The notes under the pieces are model-generated. The model did not search any database. It saw nothing but the letters and a program-made list of their open reading frames with translations, and was not told the origin of the DNA. A stretch of 64,000 nt of DNA from the NCBI RefSeq assembly GCF_963678635.1, contig NC_087063.1, positions 84,741,574 to 84,805,573 of the forward strand. Direction: 5' to 3'. Shown in pieces: positions 47,862 through 58,644 of this stretch; within the stretch, counting starts at the first letter, position 1; every line of letters begins with the position of its first letter. Made by a program: the position numbers and the translations under genes. This DNA comes from Symsagittifera roscoffensis. Taxonomy: Eukaryota; Xenacoelomorpha; Acoela; Convolutidae.

Positions 47862-48463
47862 TGTTGGGACGCAGGACAGTCCTGCCAACCAACAAACTAT
47901 AAGTATCCTACTAGGCTTCCTCCCTTCGGAATTTTAGTTGTCATTGTTCCTGAATATTAAAATTAAGAATTTTGGTGTTTAGAAGGAACAATGAAATCAT
48001 CTCCTACTTTAGGAGATTACTCAAGTCCTTCATATCACCGCAAAGTGATCAGTCATCTTAGTTGATTAAAATCAAATCATGCAGGTTGGAATATTCAATA
48101 CACTCTTCACTCAAGCCTTTCTAAGCAAACTGTAAGTGTCTCTAAAAACACTAACTAAAATCATAATGCAAGTTTAACAATGCAACAAAATTCTAAACTC
48201 AAAAATCAACTAAAAGTTTCTCTTTCATTCAGTTTTAATTTCAAGTTAAGTTGCTTGGTTTCTCATTTGAGTTTTTCTCACACGGAAACCATTCTGGGTT
48301 TTAACATCTTCTTCTTAGTTACTTCTTCGTTTATATCTGTCTTTTGGTCTTTTGGTTTTCATCGTTTAGAAGTTCTAAATCTACTAAATTATTCTTACCG
48401 TTCACCTTTTTGTATCTTGTTTTTCGGCTTTTTGTCATTGCTGCATCTCATTTTGCTGTGACA
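47862..48463 (-). repeat. proposed 3' LTR
   Basis: On the minus strand it would start TGTCACAGC (48463) and end GTCCCAACA (47862), giving TGT...ACA. The outer end carries the palindrome GCAGGACAGTCCTGC (47871-47885). The other LTR is outside the window, so the limits rest on terminal motifs and the adjacent purine tract only. Confidence 0.45.
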
Positions 48464-48480
48464 TTGAATCCCCACTCTCA
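48464..48480 (-). promoter_or_regulatory. proposed polypurine tract
   Basis: The minus strand reads TGAGAGTGGGGATTCAA immediately before the proposed LTR start. In LTR elements this site primes plus-strand DNA synthesis. Confidence 0.4.
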
Positions 48481-49285
48481 GTTTCAATGTCTTGCAAGAC
48501 GTCGGTGGCCATTCTGACGCTGTTGAAGGCGGTCCTCCAATACCTCTGCTCCTCTACCCTTTGTTTGCAACAAGGTAGAGGGTCTACACTAGTTTCCCTA
48601 TTTCTGCAGAAGCTGTTTTGGAGGCACTACGTCACATTTCTCTCCAGGTCTTCCTTCATCATTTCTTCTCTTTCTCTCCCGTCACAACCATTCCTTTTTT
48701 TCGTTCTTTTTACAGCGGTTGTATGTGCATTCCGATGCGTTAGAAAATCTCGTTCGAAATCTCCCGGTCCCACGTTCATCTGATACGAACTTTACATTCT
48801 GCTGTGCTGCGACATATGCTTCTCGGCATACTCGTACAACCAAGCAGCCATGTTGGCTCTGAACCATGGCAACAGTCGTCTTCTGGTCCATATTTTCTTC
48901 TTTTCCATCGGAATGTTCAAGATTTTGCACGTTGTCTCAAAAAGATAACCCAATCTCTTAGAGAACCCAGTTCCTCTAACTGTTCTTTGTTCAGTGCTTC
49001 TTGTATGTTGTTTTCTTTAACATGAGCTTATGTCGTCGATTGCCATCATAACTACAACTATCACTATCGTTATGGGCTGCGATGAGTCTGGTTAACGCAT
49101 GGAGAGCAAGTCTGAAGAGTCCCAGATCAACACCAGATTACTTCGCCCGGGATACCACCATGTTTGTAGCAAACAATGGCACGAGAGTTCATAATGTGTC
49201 AGCATGATGCTTCTCCATTTTTTCCCCGACGCTTCCCGTAGTGGTTTCATTTCCAACATCACTCGGTGGATTTCATAAATCTCGT

Positions 49286-49927
49286 CTACTGCATTATAAT
49301 CCGTCGCTGTTGATCCTCTCTGTTTTTGTCTTTCGAAATCACTGAAGTTCCCACAAGCTTATCCCATGAATTTCTTTCCCAGTATCGGTTCCAACTCATC
49401 TTTGGTTCTTCCTGGAACTGCGGTAAACATCTTACATAGCAATTCGTAAGATTTCTCCGACATCCTCGCAAGTCTCACAAACTTTGGCACTGAGAAGGCT
49501 TCATCAACAACTTCTCACTCTTTACGTTCACTGCCGTGAAGTGTACTGGGTATCGGCTTTTGCACATCGGCGCCAAAACCAATCCTACTAGGTATCGCGC
49601 TCCAGACGGTCTGCGATAAGTTTCAATCTGCCTGATGTTCAATTCCGTTTCTATCGCTTCTCTCCATTTTCCATTTTGCTTCTGTTTGATTTGTAACACT
49701 CCCAGAAACACTTCTAAACTAATGGCTGTGACCATTTCATGCTTTTGTTCTAGTTTCAATAGTGACTCTAAAAAACCAAACATGCTGAAGAATCCTAGTG
49801 CACTCACTAGATTCACTTCAGTTCCTCCATGGCAATCTGCAATTAGGTCTGCTTCCGTTTTCGCTTTCATCACTATGTTTCCGAATAGTATCGTCAATTG
49901 CTTGTGCTGTTTCGCAAGTGTCTTCAC
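49286..49927 (-). pseudogene. unrecognised element ORFs (last two before LTR)
   Basis: Two minus segments, 49927-49475 (150 codons) and 49471-49286 (61 codons), nearly adjacent, probably one frame broken by a stop. The first has HKQLTILFGNIVMKAKTEAD and a hydrophobic LVSALGFFSMFGFLESLL. No family is recognised. A structural or envelope-like role is only a guess from position. Confidence 0.4.
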
Positions 49928-50064
49928 GCAGTCGAGACCTCAACACATATGACCTTCTGATCCACAAATTTTTGCCAGACAGCTACCAGGTTCAACCCAG
50001 TCTTCTGATCCCCAGCCTAGGAACTCCACAATATTCTCTCACTGGCATCTAGAGGCTGTTGTCA

Positions 50065-50286
50065 TTAATTGGTAGATAATTTGAGGTCACGCAAATTACA
50101 ATCTGCATTCAATTCCCTTTGTATATCCTGCGTCGCTCGTAGTATTGGATCAACTTTTGAACTCGGGCACCATGATGGTTTCATTAAATCCCACACCACC
50201 ATCAGACTCGTTCTCAATAACTTGTCTGAGAAACCCAATCCAAATTCCACCCAACTATCAGATTTCGGTATGGAAGGGGCAGTCAT
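50065..50286 (-). pseudogene. unrecognised element ORF segment
   Basis: 73 codons with SDSWVEFGLGFSDKLLRTSL and LRATQDIQRELNADCNLRD. Mixed amphipathic sequence; no domain recognised. Confidence 0.3.
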
Positions 50287-50633
50287 ATTTCTTCCAAAAC
50301 AAATCCCAGTTTACCTTTTTGACTGGCAATGCTCCGTATCGTTGAAATTTCTGACGACCGTATTCTCAGCAACACCGCTTGATTGTAATCGAAGTATCAA
50401 TCACGCATGTCGTCATTGATGGAAGGATGATGTGCCATTCCAACAATTCCCGACACATAATGTTATGACTTCTTTCTGATCGGTCCACAGTACTCACTGG
50501 GCTTCAGCAGTGTCCCCATCGATTCTTTCGTGAGCCTAAACTCCTTGTTCGAGAATCTGCGGATTTCATCGATCTTCTTTCTTCAATGGTTCTAGTTCCA
50601 CGGGATCTTTCATGCTCACCAGCATCGGCTGCT

Positions 50634-51197
50634 TTAGTTCACTAGTGCTTGTGAGAGCAAGGTCTTTACTGGCTCACTGCCTTCTCTCAGCGCTGGTAAC
50701 GATGTTTTCAGCGCTGGTAACGATGTTTGTTCCAAGATGAACCGAACAAAACACAGAGCGTCTCTCCATTTCGAGCACGTTACTGCCGCTCCTTCCTTGA
50801 TCATCAGGTCTCTCAGACTCGTCATTAAGAGCACCCTCTCTTCTTTCGATCTCTTCCTCTCTTCCAAGTCATACTTTCCTATAGTCAATCCCGTCATGCA
50901 CCAAGCAAATCTGAGTTGCAGATCAGTTCTGACGTACGGTACCGCTATTAGAGCATGTATCTTCGGAGTAGTTCGCATTTCCTCTTTAAAGTCATGTATT
51001 ATTACTGCTCTCCACGGTAAACTCACCAACTGACCCACTGTTTTCGCATGTATTTTGGAAGAAACTAACGTTCCATTCGCGTTTTGCTTCATTGTTGTGC
51101 CCTGTATCAATTCTTCCAGATAAGATTCTATGGCACCTTTATTTTCTAGAGCGGTCAGGTCTCCTCTAGCTGAATTCCTGTACTCCATCGTTTCCAT
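50634..51197 (-). pseudogene. unrecognised element ORF, 187 codons
   Basis: Charged, apparently helical sequence (ALENKGAIESYLEELIQG, KYDLEERKRSKEERVLL). Near the end SLPAL occurs twice through an 18-base tandem duplication (AGCGCTGGTAACGATGTT on the plus strand, 50692-50727). No known domain seen. Confidence 0.4.
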
Positions 51198-51344
51198 GTA
51201 TCACCGGCGGGTTCGTCAATCAAGACGGTATCCGATACTGTCAATCAGTTATATTACACTGGCGTCAGCTGTCCTAAGACACTTCCCTTTTCGTGATTCC
51301 TGAATACGTAGAATACTTTCACCACACTGGCTGGGTATTGCCAT

Positions 51345-51952
51345 TTATAGGCTAGCTTCAGTCGGAGTGCGGTAACTTCTCCTGGTTTTGTAACTGGCTG
51401 ATCTTATTCCTGCCATGAGGACGGGTGGCACCATCTTTACGTCGTTCATCGTTGTGGACATGCCAGATAATCTGTCATCACCTTGCCCCTTATCCAAGAC
51501 ATCTTCAACACGCTTTCGTTTGGCTGAGTTGACAGCTTTTGCTGAGATCTCAGAATCTACTTTCTTCTTCCCAGTTTTCCTTAACGCCACTTTGCTGCCT
51601 AGTTTCATCTTAATGTCGTTGATCTTATCAATCACCATTTTCCATCGCATCGTTCCCTTTCGAGTTCTGGACAAAAACATGACTTCACTTTGATTGGACC
51701 GTTAACTTCACTTTCATCAGTGGCCCAATTATTCAACAACTCGCTCATCCTCCCTTCACATTTGTCCAACTTATCAAGGATCGTCCGCATCAGTGGTCTG
51801 TTGAGAACTATTTTCAACATCGACTGGTTCTCGTAGCACTGCACAACTGTCAAGACTACTTCCATGAAAGCTACCCTGTCCATATTACAGCCTGTTCTGT
51901 TTTCATGATCCCTGTGGTGAACTTCCCACTCTTCTTCTGGCAAGGTTCCCAT
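51345..51952 (-). pseudogene. unrecognised element ORFs with basic and helical parts
   Basis: 51952-51632 reads DRVAFMEVVLTVVQCYENQS and LDKLDKCEGRMSELLNNWA, a helical segment. 51680-51345 overlaps in another frame and is strongly basic (ALRKTGKKKVDSE, NSAKRKRVEDVLD), with nuclear-localisation-like KRKR. Probably one ancestral protein split by a frameshift. Confidence 0.4.
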
Positions 51953-52331
51953 GAAAGGTACTCGGAGACTCCATTAAAAGTTTCATTTCAGTGGTTTTAA
52001 AGTTACCAGGAGAGCTGCTCTCCGGCAGGTCACAGCTTGGATTCATAAAGGCTGAGGGAGGCTCCAGCGTGGAAGTTCCATCCTCCGCTGGTTCAATTGT
52101 CCCCTCCAACTTTTCTGCTTCAACTTCGGAATCATCCAATAAAATAAAGTCCAGGCTCGAGACACCACCTGTTGAGGCTTTGTCGTCGTCTTTTCCCGCT
52201 TGGTCGGGATCCTGTTCCATCACTTCTTCAGGTTGACGGTCTTCTCCCTCCTTGTCATCTCGCTGTCGATTTCTTCCTGACCCCGAAAATCCTTGCTCTT
52301 CACTCATCGTCTCGTCTGTGAAGCTCGGCAC
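51903..52331 (-). pseudogene. acidic, Ser/Pro-rich element ORF
   Basis: 142 codons rich in Asp, Glu, Ser and Pro (DKEGEDRQPEEVMEQDPDQ, LDFILLDDSEVEAEKLEG). It looks like an unstructured linker between folded parts. Confidence 0.4.
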
Positions 52332-52413
52332 AACTATTTTGCCAGCTGACCTGTCTTGATTATCTCCGTGTTATATCTTGACTTCTTCAGAGCCGAAGGG
52401 TGCTAGAGCAGTC

Positions 52414-53016
52414 CTAGTCAATACTTTCCCACTTATCGCCAATTCTTTTTTTCACACACATCACGATTAGTGCGGCTTCTTGCAAGTCCGCCTTGCCTCT
52501 CATGAATATTGGCGCCAGGTGTAACTTGGCCCATTCTTCCTCGAATCTTACAGGTTTTGGATTGGTCACATTGCTCATCCTTCTCCTCGTCGACTCATCC
52601 GCATAAGCAAACTGCATGTATTGCAGCACGGCAGCGTTTCTGCCCACGAAGCACGGGTCCATCGATTCAGAGAATTTCGCCATCCTCCTTTCATTGGTTT
52701 CGAAGGTTCTCAACCTGGGAGTGTGTACTACGGAGTCTGCTCCGAGCAGCATCCTTCTAATCAGAAAGACTTCAGGTATTTCTTCTGGCAGCTTTTTGTA
52801 GTCGCCCCAGTCTTTGGTTCCTTCCTTCACTTTCTGGTACGAGATCATTTCAGAAGGAATTCTCGTTATTTCGCCGTTTGTTTTGTCATAGGGCCTCAAA
52901 TTCCAGAGTTTCGGGAACACTTCAATGTGCCATCTATCCACTTTGCCCACTCGGTCACGGAAGTGTTCATTGAAAATTATTGCTGTCATCTCTGGCTCTG
53001 CTATCTTCGCGAACAC
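52414..53016 (-). pseudogene. unrecognised element ORF, 200 codons
   Basis: The longest clean frame in the downstream half. It has an ordinary folded-protein look, with FNEHFRDRVGKVDRWHIEVF, NAAVLQYMQFAYADESTRRR and LQEAALIVMCVKKRIGDKW. No family recognised; Gag-like capsid helices are possible. It ends in a stop 12 bases after KWES. Confidence 0.45.
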
Positions 53017-53762
53017 ATTTTGCTTTTTTCTTCAATTCGCGTAGCACATTTTGCTCACACCAACTCAGTATGCTCCCGTACACTGCTGAAATGAGGTTCA
53101 GGTGCTACACCGACCTTCTGTATGTCTCCACTTTAACATCAGGGAACGCAAACGTCACTGCTGGACCTTATATCGTCGTCACAAACTCAATGGTTCCTCT
53201 GATTAGTGCTTAGGGATCTGTCTCTCCTCATAGCTAGACTCAAATCAGTTCGTAGGGACATGCCCCCTGCATAACGTCGCACGTCTTCTTCCTTTTCTAT
53301 TGTTTTGTCTTCTCCTGTTTCAAAAAGATTCTGTTGTAGGAGCTATTCGATCAGCGTATGTCTCAAATCTCTTATTTTAGTCCAGGAGTCAGTGGTTCGT
53401 TTCATGTCAAACATTTTCATATTCTCTCCCATTTGTTCATCAATGCTCCCAAGTTACCGTCAGAAGTCCGTCCAGCCGGAGATTCTGTATCCCTTCAGTG
53501 AGCAATACTGCTAGTCCTTTCACAAAATTTTCTGCTGCAAACGTCACGAACAATGCCAGGATCACTACAATCGATAATTTGGTATCTGCTTCGAAAAAAA
53601 TTCTTATCGGGTAGCGAGAGAGTGCCGGATAGACTTTCGCCAGGAAGGACGCGGTCTATCCTGCTCCCAACCCCTCTAATATGCTATCAGTTCTATTGAA
53701 ACCCTCTTCTCCTCTTACGTTCTGTGTCCCGAATGCCTCCAGTTTTATCTGGCACATCCTGA

Positions 53763-54018
53763 TTACAAATTCTGCTGACTTTTTTCCGCACTCTCAGTTA
53801 AGTTCAATTCTTTTATCAGGTAGGCGTGAATTTTCGTGGTCATCGCTGGGCCTCGATCGAAAGCGTCCATGCCCAATGCTGCAATTCGAGGGGTCAAGTG
53901 CAGCCACGTGTTTGCCTCTGTCTTCGTTCGCAAAACCATAGCTTCCAAAAGAGCTTTTGTTTCTTAGGCGTTTTGCCTCTTTTCTCCTTCTTCCTTGATC
54001 TCCATTCCTCTGAACCAC
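53763..54018 (-). pseudogene. unrecognised element ORF segment
   Basis: The more protein-like frame is 53948-53763 (LRTKTEANTWLHLTPRIAAL, HAYLIKELNLTESAEK). An overlapping frame 54018-53794 is very basic at its start, suggesting a frameshift between them. Confidence 0.35.
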
Positions 54019-54638
54019 AGGTCATTAGACATTCCCACCATCACTCGATGATTGTCGTTGATTCCTGGCTTCAATTTAAGCTGTCTGCTGAAATTGGACA
54101 GTTTCAATCCCAACACTTCATCCAATACTAGCGTGTGTAGCGATCTTTAAATCTTTTCAAATCGTTTAAGATAATCGACCATACTCCCGGCAGCTCTGAC
54201 AGAAATTGCCTCAAGTTCTTCGCTCCTTGCAGTTTGGGGCAGGTATAATCAAATCATATTTCCTTTCCGAGAGTAAAAGCTATCCTTGCATACACGAACT
54301 TTAAGCCATCTGGGATGTATGCATATCCCAGAGACAACACGAACCTTGGTTTTGGCTTTATCTTCTGGAATCCGCCTTCCTTTAACTCGTCCATGGCCTA
54401 GCCCATGGACCCCAGAATGTCTTTGATTGCTGGCCGCACTGCATCTTCCGCCGCTGTAAGCTCTCTGAGTCTGCTCAGGAGACCACTACTATGCAAGTGA
54501 TCGTTAATACAGTCCATTCAAAGAAAGTTTCGCCCCATTCAACATTCTTATCGCATCAGCTGCAAATCTTACTGTTTGAAGGCTCAACTTCATCAGATCT
54601 TGTTTATAAACATCCCAGGGGGACGGCATCGGCCTTGA

Positions 54639-54836
54639 CTACATCAAGGAACTTCTATCAGGACGTCGCTCGTACTCGTCGTCGTCTCTGATCTGGAGGT
54701 GCCTGAAGTCGTTTCCATCGCCTGGTAACTGGTCCCAATCTTTGTCGGGGATGAAGGGGGTCCTCCTCACTGTTCCCTCGCCTAGTCGATCCAAATCATC
54801 GGACCTCTGTTCTCGCTCGCTCGAGCTCTGCAGCAC
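54639..54836 (-). pseudogene. charged tail after the SGNH-like domain
   Basis: 65 codons, Asp/Arg-rich (SSSEREQRSDDLDRLGEG, IRDDDEYERRPDRSS). Probably a disordered C-terminal tail of the preceding ORF. Confidence 0.35.
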
Positions 54837-54858
54837 TTGTGGTACGGCTGGTGTGTCT

Positions 54859-55423
54859 TCATATTGGGAGGCAGAAACGTCGAAATCGCCGGTACGTTCG
54901 TCGCTTCTTCTGTTTTGAGTACTCCCGTGTCGACAAGTTCAATTCCAATTCATCTAACCATTCATGGAAGACACGTTTCATCCAGCCCTTTCCATCTATG
55001 CTGCGAAAAGGTATCCCATCAGTGGTGAATCTGGCTAGATCCAGAGCTCTCAGCTCATGCTCTAAGTCCATCAAGATCATTCGTCCAGCGTTGCGACTTG
55101 CCAGATATTGCACGACGTTTTTCCATCTGACGACTCTTTTGTTGTGTCTTCTTCCAGATAATAGCGTCAGATGATAGCGTCCTCGTACTCATTGGTATGG
55201 TGGAAACGATCAGTACCGCGCACTGAAACTTCTGCCAAAGCGTGGTGAATAGACGCTCCAGGATCGCCTCCCATTGAGCTTCTTCGGTGTCTGAGCTCCT
55301 GGACACTTTATTCATGCCTATTAAAATCATTACATCCACCTTTTTGCCGGGTTCATCAATACCACCATCCGATCTAATTGGGCTATTGTGGCGCCTCCAA
55401 TGACTATCACCGTAGTGATTCAT
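54859..55423 (-). pseudogene. SGNH/GDSL-hydrolase-like domain
   Basis: Two overlapping frames (55423-55055 and 55113-54859) with the family blocks in order: YGDSHWRR (block I, nucleophile Ser), VDVMILIGMNKVSRSS (block III, Asn), CAVLIVSTIPMSTR (strand before block V), LMDLEHELRALDLARF, then TTDGIPFRS where the catalytic Asp is kept but His is Pro. SGNH esterases occur in ORF1 of some CR1-like LINEs and in giant rotifer telomeric retroelements. In this gypsy element the domain lies in the env position. One frameshift plus the His change point to an inactive copy. Confidence 0.65.
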
Positions 55424-55469
55424 GAGATTCTTAAGTTCTGCAAAACTCTCACTAGACTTTCGCCCAATA

Positions 55470-56408
55470 TCAAATGCGACGTTCCGAGCGGTGGTTGCTG
55501 CATGTAAATTGCTGGATCCGCATCGATTGCTTAAGAAATGCTCGCATGTCCGTTTCTGGGAATCCTGTGAAGCTGTTCTTGACTTGATTGTTTTTCTGTA
55601 TGTTAAACACGTGCGACACTTTCTTCATGAGCATCTCCTTTATCTTCCTGTCAGAGGCTTTTGAAGTCTCTGCTGGTTTCGTCGCGTTAGCAGCTCCCGG
55701 TTTCTTCATTAGTTTCGAAGAGAGCTCTACTCTGCCGGTATCGTCACTCGTTCTATAGGGTGCAGTCACCCCGGAACCTGGCACACTCCTACTGGCCACG
55801 ACTCGGCAAGTGGTCACCACCAGCTGTTGCAAGGTTCGTTCCACTACTGGTTCACCCAGAGTGTCACTTGGATCCGGAATCGTCACTCCACCGGACGCTG
55901 CTGGGGTTTGCACTTCTGTTGTTAGGCTTAGTCCGCTGCAGAGGCGTCAGAAGCTCCATCGGGGACTGCTCACGAGGAACACTCACAGTCGTTCTAATTG
56001 CTCCCTGTATTCCTGCCTCAAGCAATTTATCTCCTCTCCCTGTTTCTTGTTGCAATCTCTATCTTCTTCAGTTCTCAGCAACGTCTTTCTCATCCGTTCC
56101 AGTTCGTTTTTCGTCTCGTTCAGATCTTTCATAGTTTCGTTCCTTTGGATTTTTTCTTCTACTCTCGACTCTTTTAGTGGCACAGCTGCTCTCAGTTGTG
56201 AGCTAGACGAGGCTGCCTCGCTACTCATTTCTTGATGCATTCTCCTCAATCCAGGCCTAGGCTTGGTCGGATGAGGCATTTCACATGGTTGGTAGGTCCT
56301 GGAACTTCCCAATCTAGGCTCATTCGCTAAGTCACTTCCTGAAAGTGCCCCGTTTTTCCACCTCATTACCCTCATGTTGGGGGATCTTGTTTTCTTTGTT
56401 GTCCACAA
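55470..56408 (-). pseudogene. coiled-coil and Pro/Ser-rich linker upstream of the SGNH-like domain
   Basis: 56408-55983 holds about 50 residues of heptad-like sequence (RVEEKIQRNETMKDLNETK, NELERMRKTLLRTEEDRD). 55913-55470 is Pro/Thr/Ser-rich at first, then basic (DRKIKEMLMKKVSHVF). Together with the SGNH part this makes a coiled coil - linker - esterase layout reminiscent of LINE ORF1 proteins. Confidence 0.45.
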
Positions 56409-56450
56409 ACTGCCCTCAATAATACTTCCATGGGGCGGTCTCCACGGTTG

Positions 56451-56648
56451 TCATGCCCCAAGATATTCGTTAAGGCGGCCAGCAACATGAATATCCTCTG
56501 GGTCCTCCAGAGTGAAGTCTCGTTCCATCAGCTGACCATAGATCGCATCTATCACCAGTCCCACATAGGGTTCTGCAAGGTCCATTAATTCATTCAGGTG
56601 GAATTTATCCAATTCGTACGATTCGAGTTCGATTATCTGTGTTTGCAA
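56451..56648 (-). pseudogene. small acidic ORF, probable start of the downstream protein
   Basis: 65 codons starting MQTQIIELESYELDKFHLNE and including VGLVIDAIYGQLMERDFTLE. It is the first frame after the AT-rich spacer and may be the N-terminus of the coiled-coil/SGNH protein. No domain recognised. Confidence 0.4.
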
Positions 56649-56902
56649 TTGAAATTCGATGATTAATTACACGCTCAATAAGGATCTACAAAAGTTATCA
56701 CGACTATCACATCTATCAACATTACTCCAACTTCCTTTTGAAATTGATTTAAAATCGGTTAGATAAGAAGATTTTGATCTTAGGATAAATTAAGAATTAA
56801 TTCAGTTCTAAAATCTTGTAATCTGATCTAAGAGTGGAACTATTCCTCAAATTATTGTTTGAGCATTCGTGGTCACTAACCCTTCCGAACCCGATAACTT
56901 AT
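56649..56902 (-). other. AT-rich spacer inside the element
   Basis: A sharp AT-rich interval between the macro domain and the next ORF, without open frames. It could hold a splice acceptor, internal promoter or other signal for the downstream ORFs; none is identified. Confidence 0.4.
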
Positions 56903-57535
56903 TCACATAACGACACAATACAAAACACATAACAAACAACACATTCGACCTACTCTCAGCCTATGCTCAAGTAGTTTTTTTTTATGTAGAGACACTTCAA
57001 TGTTGGTATCAGAAAAGATCTTATGTATCAGCGCATACAGCTCCCGAGGATGCAGTCTACCTCGGTTTGGGTCGAACACCGGAATTGATAGTTCCTTCAC
57101 CTCCCTCTCCATCAAGAAGTCTCTGAGTTTCGTTAGGGACAAAACCAAATCTTCAGGGTCCACATGCTGCTTTTCTTGCGCCCTCGTCACCAAGAAACAT
57201 AAGTATTTTCCTGGTATTTGCTAGGCCGCCGGAGAAAAGGCTGTTACACCTCCTATTCCTGGACTTTGATTCCATAAGAACTCTAAATTCTTATATTCTC
57301 TCTTAAAGTTTGCTGCAAACGCTGTTCTAAAACTCATATCCGCGGTGATCGCTATCGCACCTGTCTTATTTGTAAGTTTAAAATTGCTATCCGTTAGTAC
57401 TATGCTGCTTGAGTACTCATTTGGCAAGTTAAAATATGACTCTACCACTCTCCCTATGCCTAATTTCCTAGGGTTTTTATCTGTTTCTGCCTCTAGGTCA
57501 CCTGTTTCTCTTGCTATTTTTAGTTTTTTATTCAT
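56903..57535 (-). pseudogene. macro domain (TARG1/OARD1-like) at the Pol C-terminus
   Basis: One frame from ATG 57535 to about 56930, broken by a single TAG at 57223-57221. Landmarks in order: SNFKLTNKTGAIAITADMS, FRTAFAANFKREYKNLEFLW, SPGIGGVTAFSPA, KYLCFLVTRAQEKQHVD, LTKLRDFLMEREVKELSIPV, LHPRELYALIHKIFSDTNIE. These correspond to the strand-helix series of ADP-ribose-binding macro domains of the TARG1 type. The Lys in the NFKREY helix is kept; the usual Gly-Cys-Gly-Leu-Asp turn is replaced by FDPNRG, so hydrolase activity is doubtful while binding remains possible. An upstream acidic linker joins it to integrase. Confidence 0.72.
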
Positions 57536-57550
57536 AATTTTTCAGTGTGG

Positions 57551-58586
57551 TTAAGTCCTACCCCAACTCACCGGACAAAAAATATCCATCGACGTCCCCG
57601 TCGATCGTATACCAGATTTCAAGTTAAGGATGGACGCATGAATGAGCAATTGCTCTTCCTGGGCTGCCCAGGAAGGATCCTGTTTGTCATTCTTTATGTA
57701 TTTCTTGCTCTCGCGGTCTACGTCCTGAATCGTGACACTGGTTTCTTTTGGGTCTGATGTCATTTCGTTCAACCACTCTATGACTTGCAGGTTCGTTAAT
57801 TTTTGGCTCAAACGCCTGATGCTGCTCATCTTCTAGCTCCACTTCAGGTTTAGACCGATCGTCGACCCATTCCTTGTCTTGGTCATCGACGATGTCGATG
57901 TCTTGTGACACTAGTATCTCTTCTAGATTACTCCAGTATCTTTTTCAGATCACCTGTCCACCGCGAGCTCGTGTCCGTAAGGATTGTGTTTCTTTGCAGG
58001 TCTCGTCCTGTCATTCTGTCTTGTTTGCATTGTAAAGTGTAGATCCGGTACCACTGTTCTCGGGAACCTCTATCTACTCGGGATTTTCCCACTCCTCCTC
58101 TGCGTATGGTAAGGTTTCCTGGTCCGTCTCAACTATTTGATTGGGATCCAGGACCAGAGGCGGAATTGTCCCTTCTTCTAGAGCCTCATTCCCATCGTTC
58201 TTTTTGCTGTAACCTTTCTCATTGACCTCGCAAGCAGGGTTCATCATCAGATAATCGCCCTCCTCCATGTCTTCAGGAATAAACCAGTCCTCTGTGGATA
58301 GGTTGTGTGGCTTAATGTTCTCAAAATGCGCAGCTCGGCCGGTACTCAGTCTGCAAAAACGTCCCTCCTGATGCACTTTTGTTATCATGAACGGTCCCCT
58401 CAACTTCTTTAGAAGTTTCGCTGTTACTTTCGGAGGTTTGACGTTCTGAAAGACCCACACGTCGTCTCCTACCGGGCTAGCTTTTGCACCAGCTGCCTTC
58501 TTGTCAAACCTTTTCCTCTGCCTCGCCTGGGCTTTTTGTGTATTGAGTCTGTATAAGTTGTTCAGCTCTTGCTGACGCCTGATCAC
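57551..58586 (-). pseudogene. integrase C-terminus and acidic linker
   Basis: 58586-58074 holds the post-core region: KAQARQRKRFDKKAAGAK, then an SH3-like barrel (DDVWVFQNVKPP, RGPFMITKVHQEGRF, RAAHFENIKPHN) and an acidic tail. After a stop and frameshifts the linker goes on (DIDIVDDQDKEWVDDRS; LTNLQVIEWLNEM; VTIQDVDRESKKYIKND) to the macro domain. The barrel would bind DNA in the intasome. No chromodomain is seen. Confidence 0.75.
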
Positions 58587-58644
58587 GTCTCTTACATAGA
58601 CTTGTGGCTATGTTTTCTTTTCTTCATACTCTGGATAGGCAAAA

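Noticed and set aside
48180-50419. Plus-strand ORFs within the gypsy element
   Set aside because: The opposite strand carries the coding-like frames in line with Gag-Pol; these are shadows.
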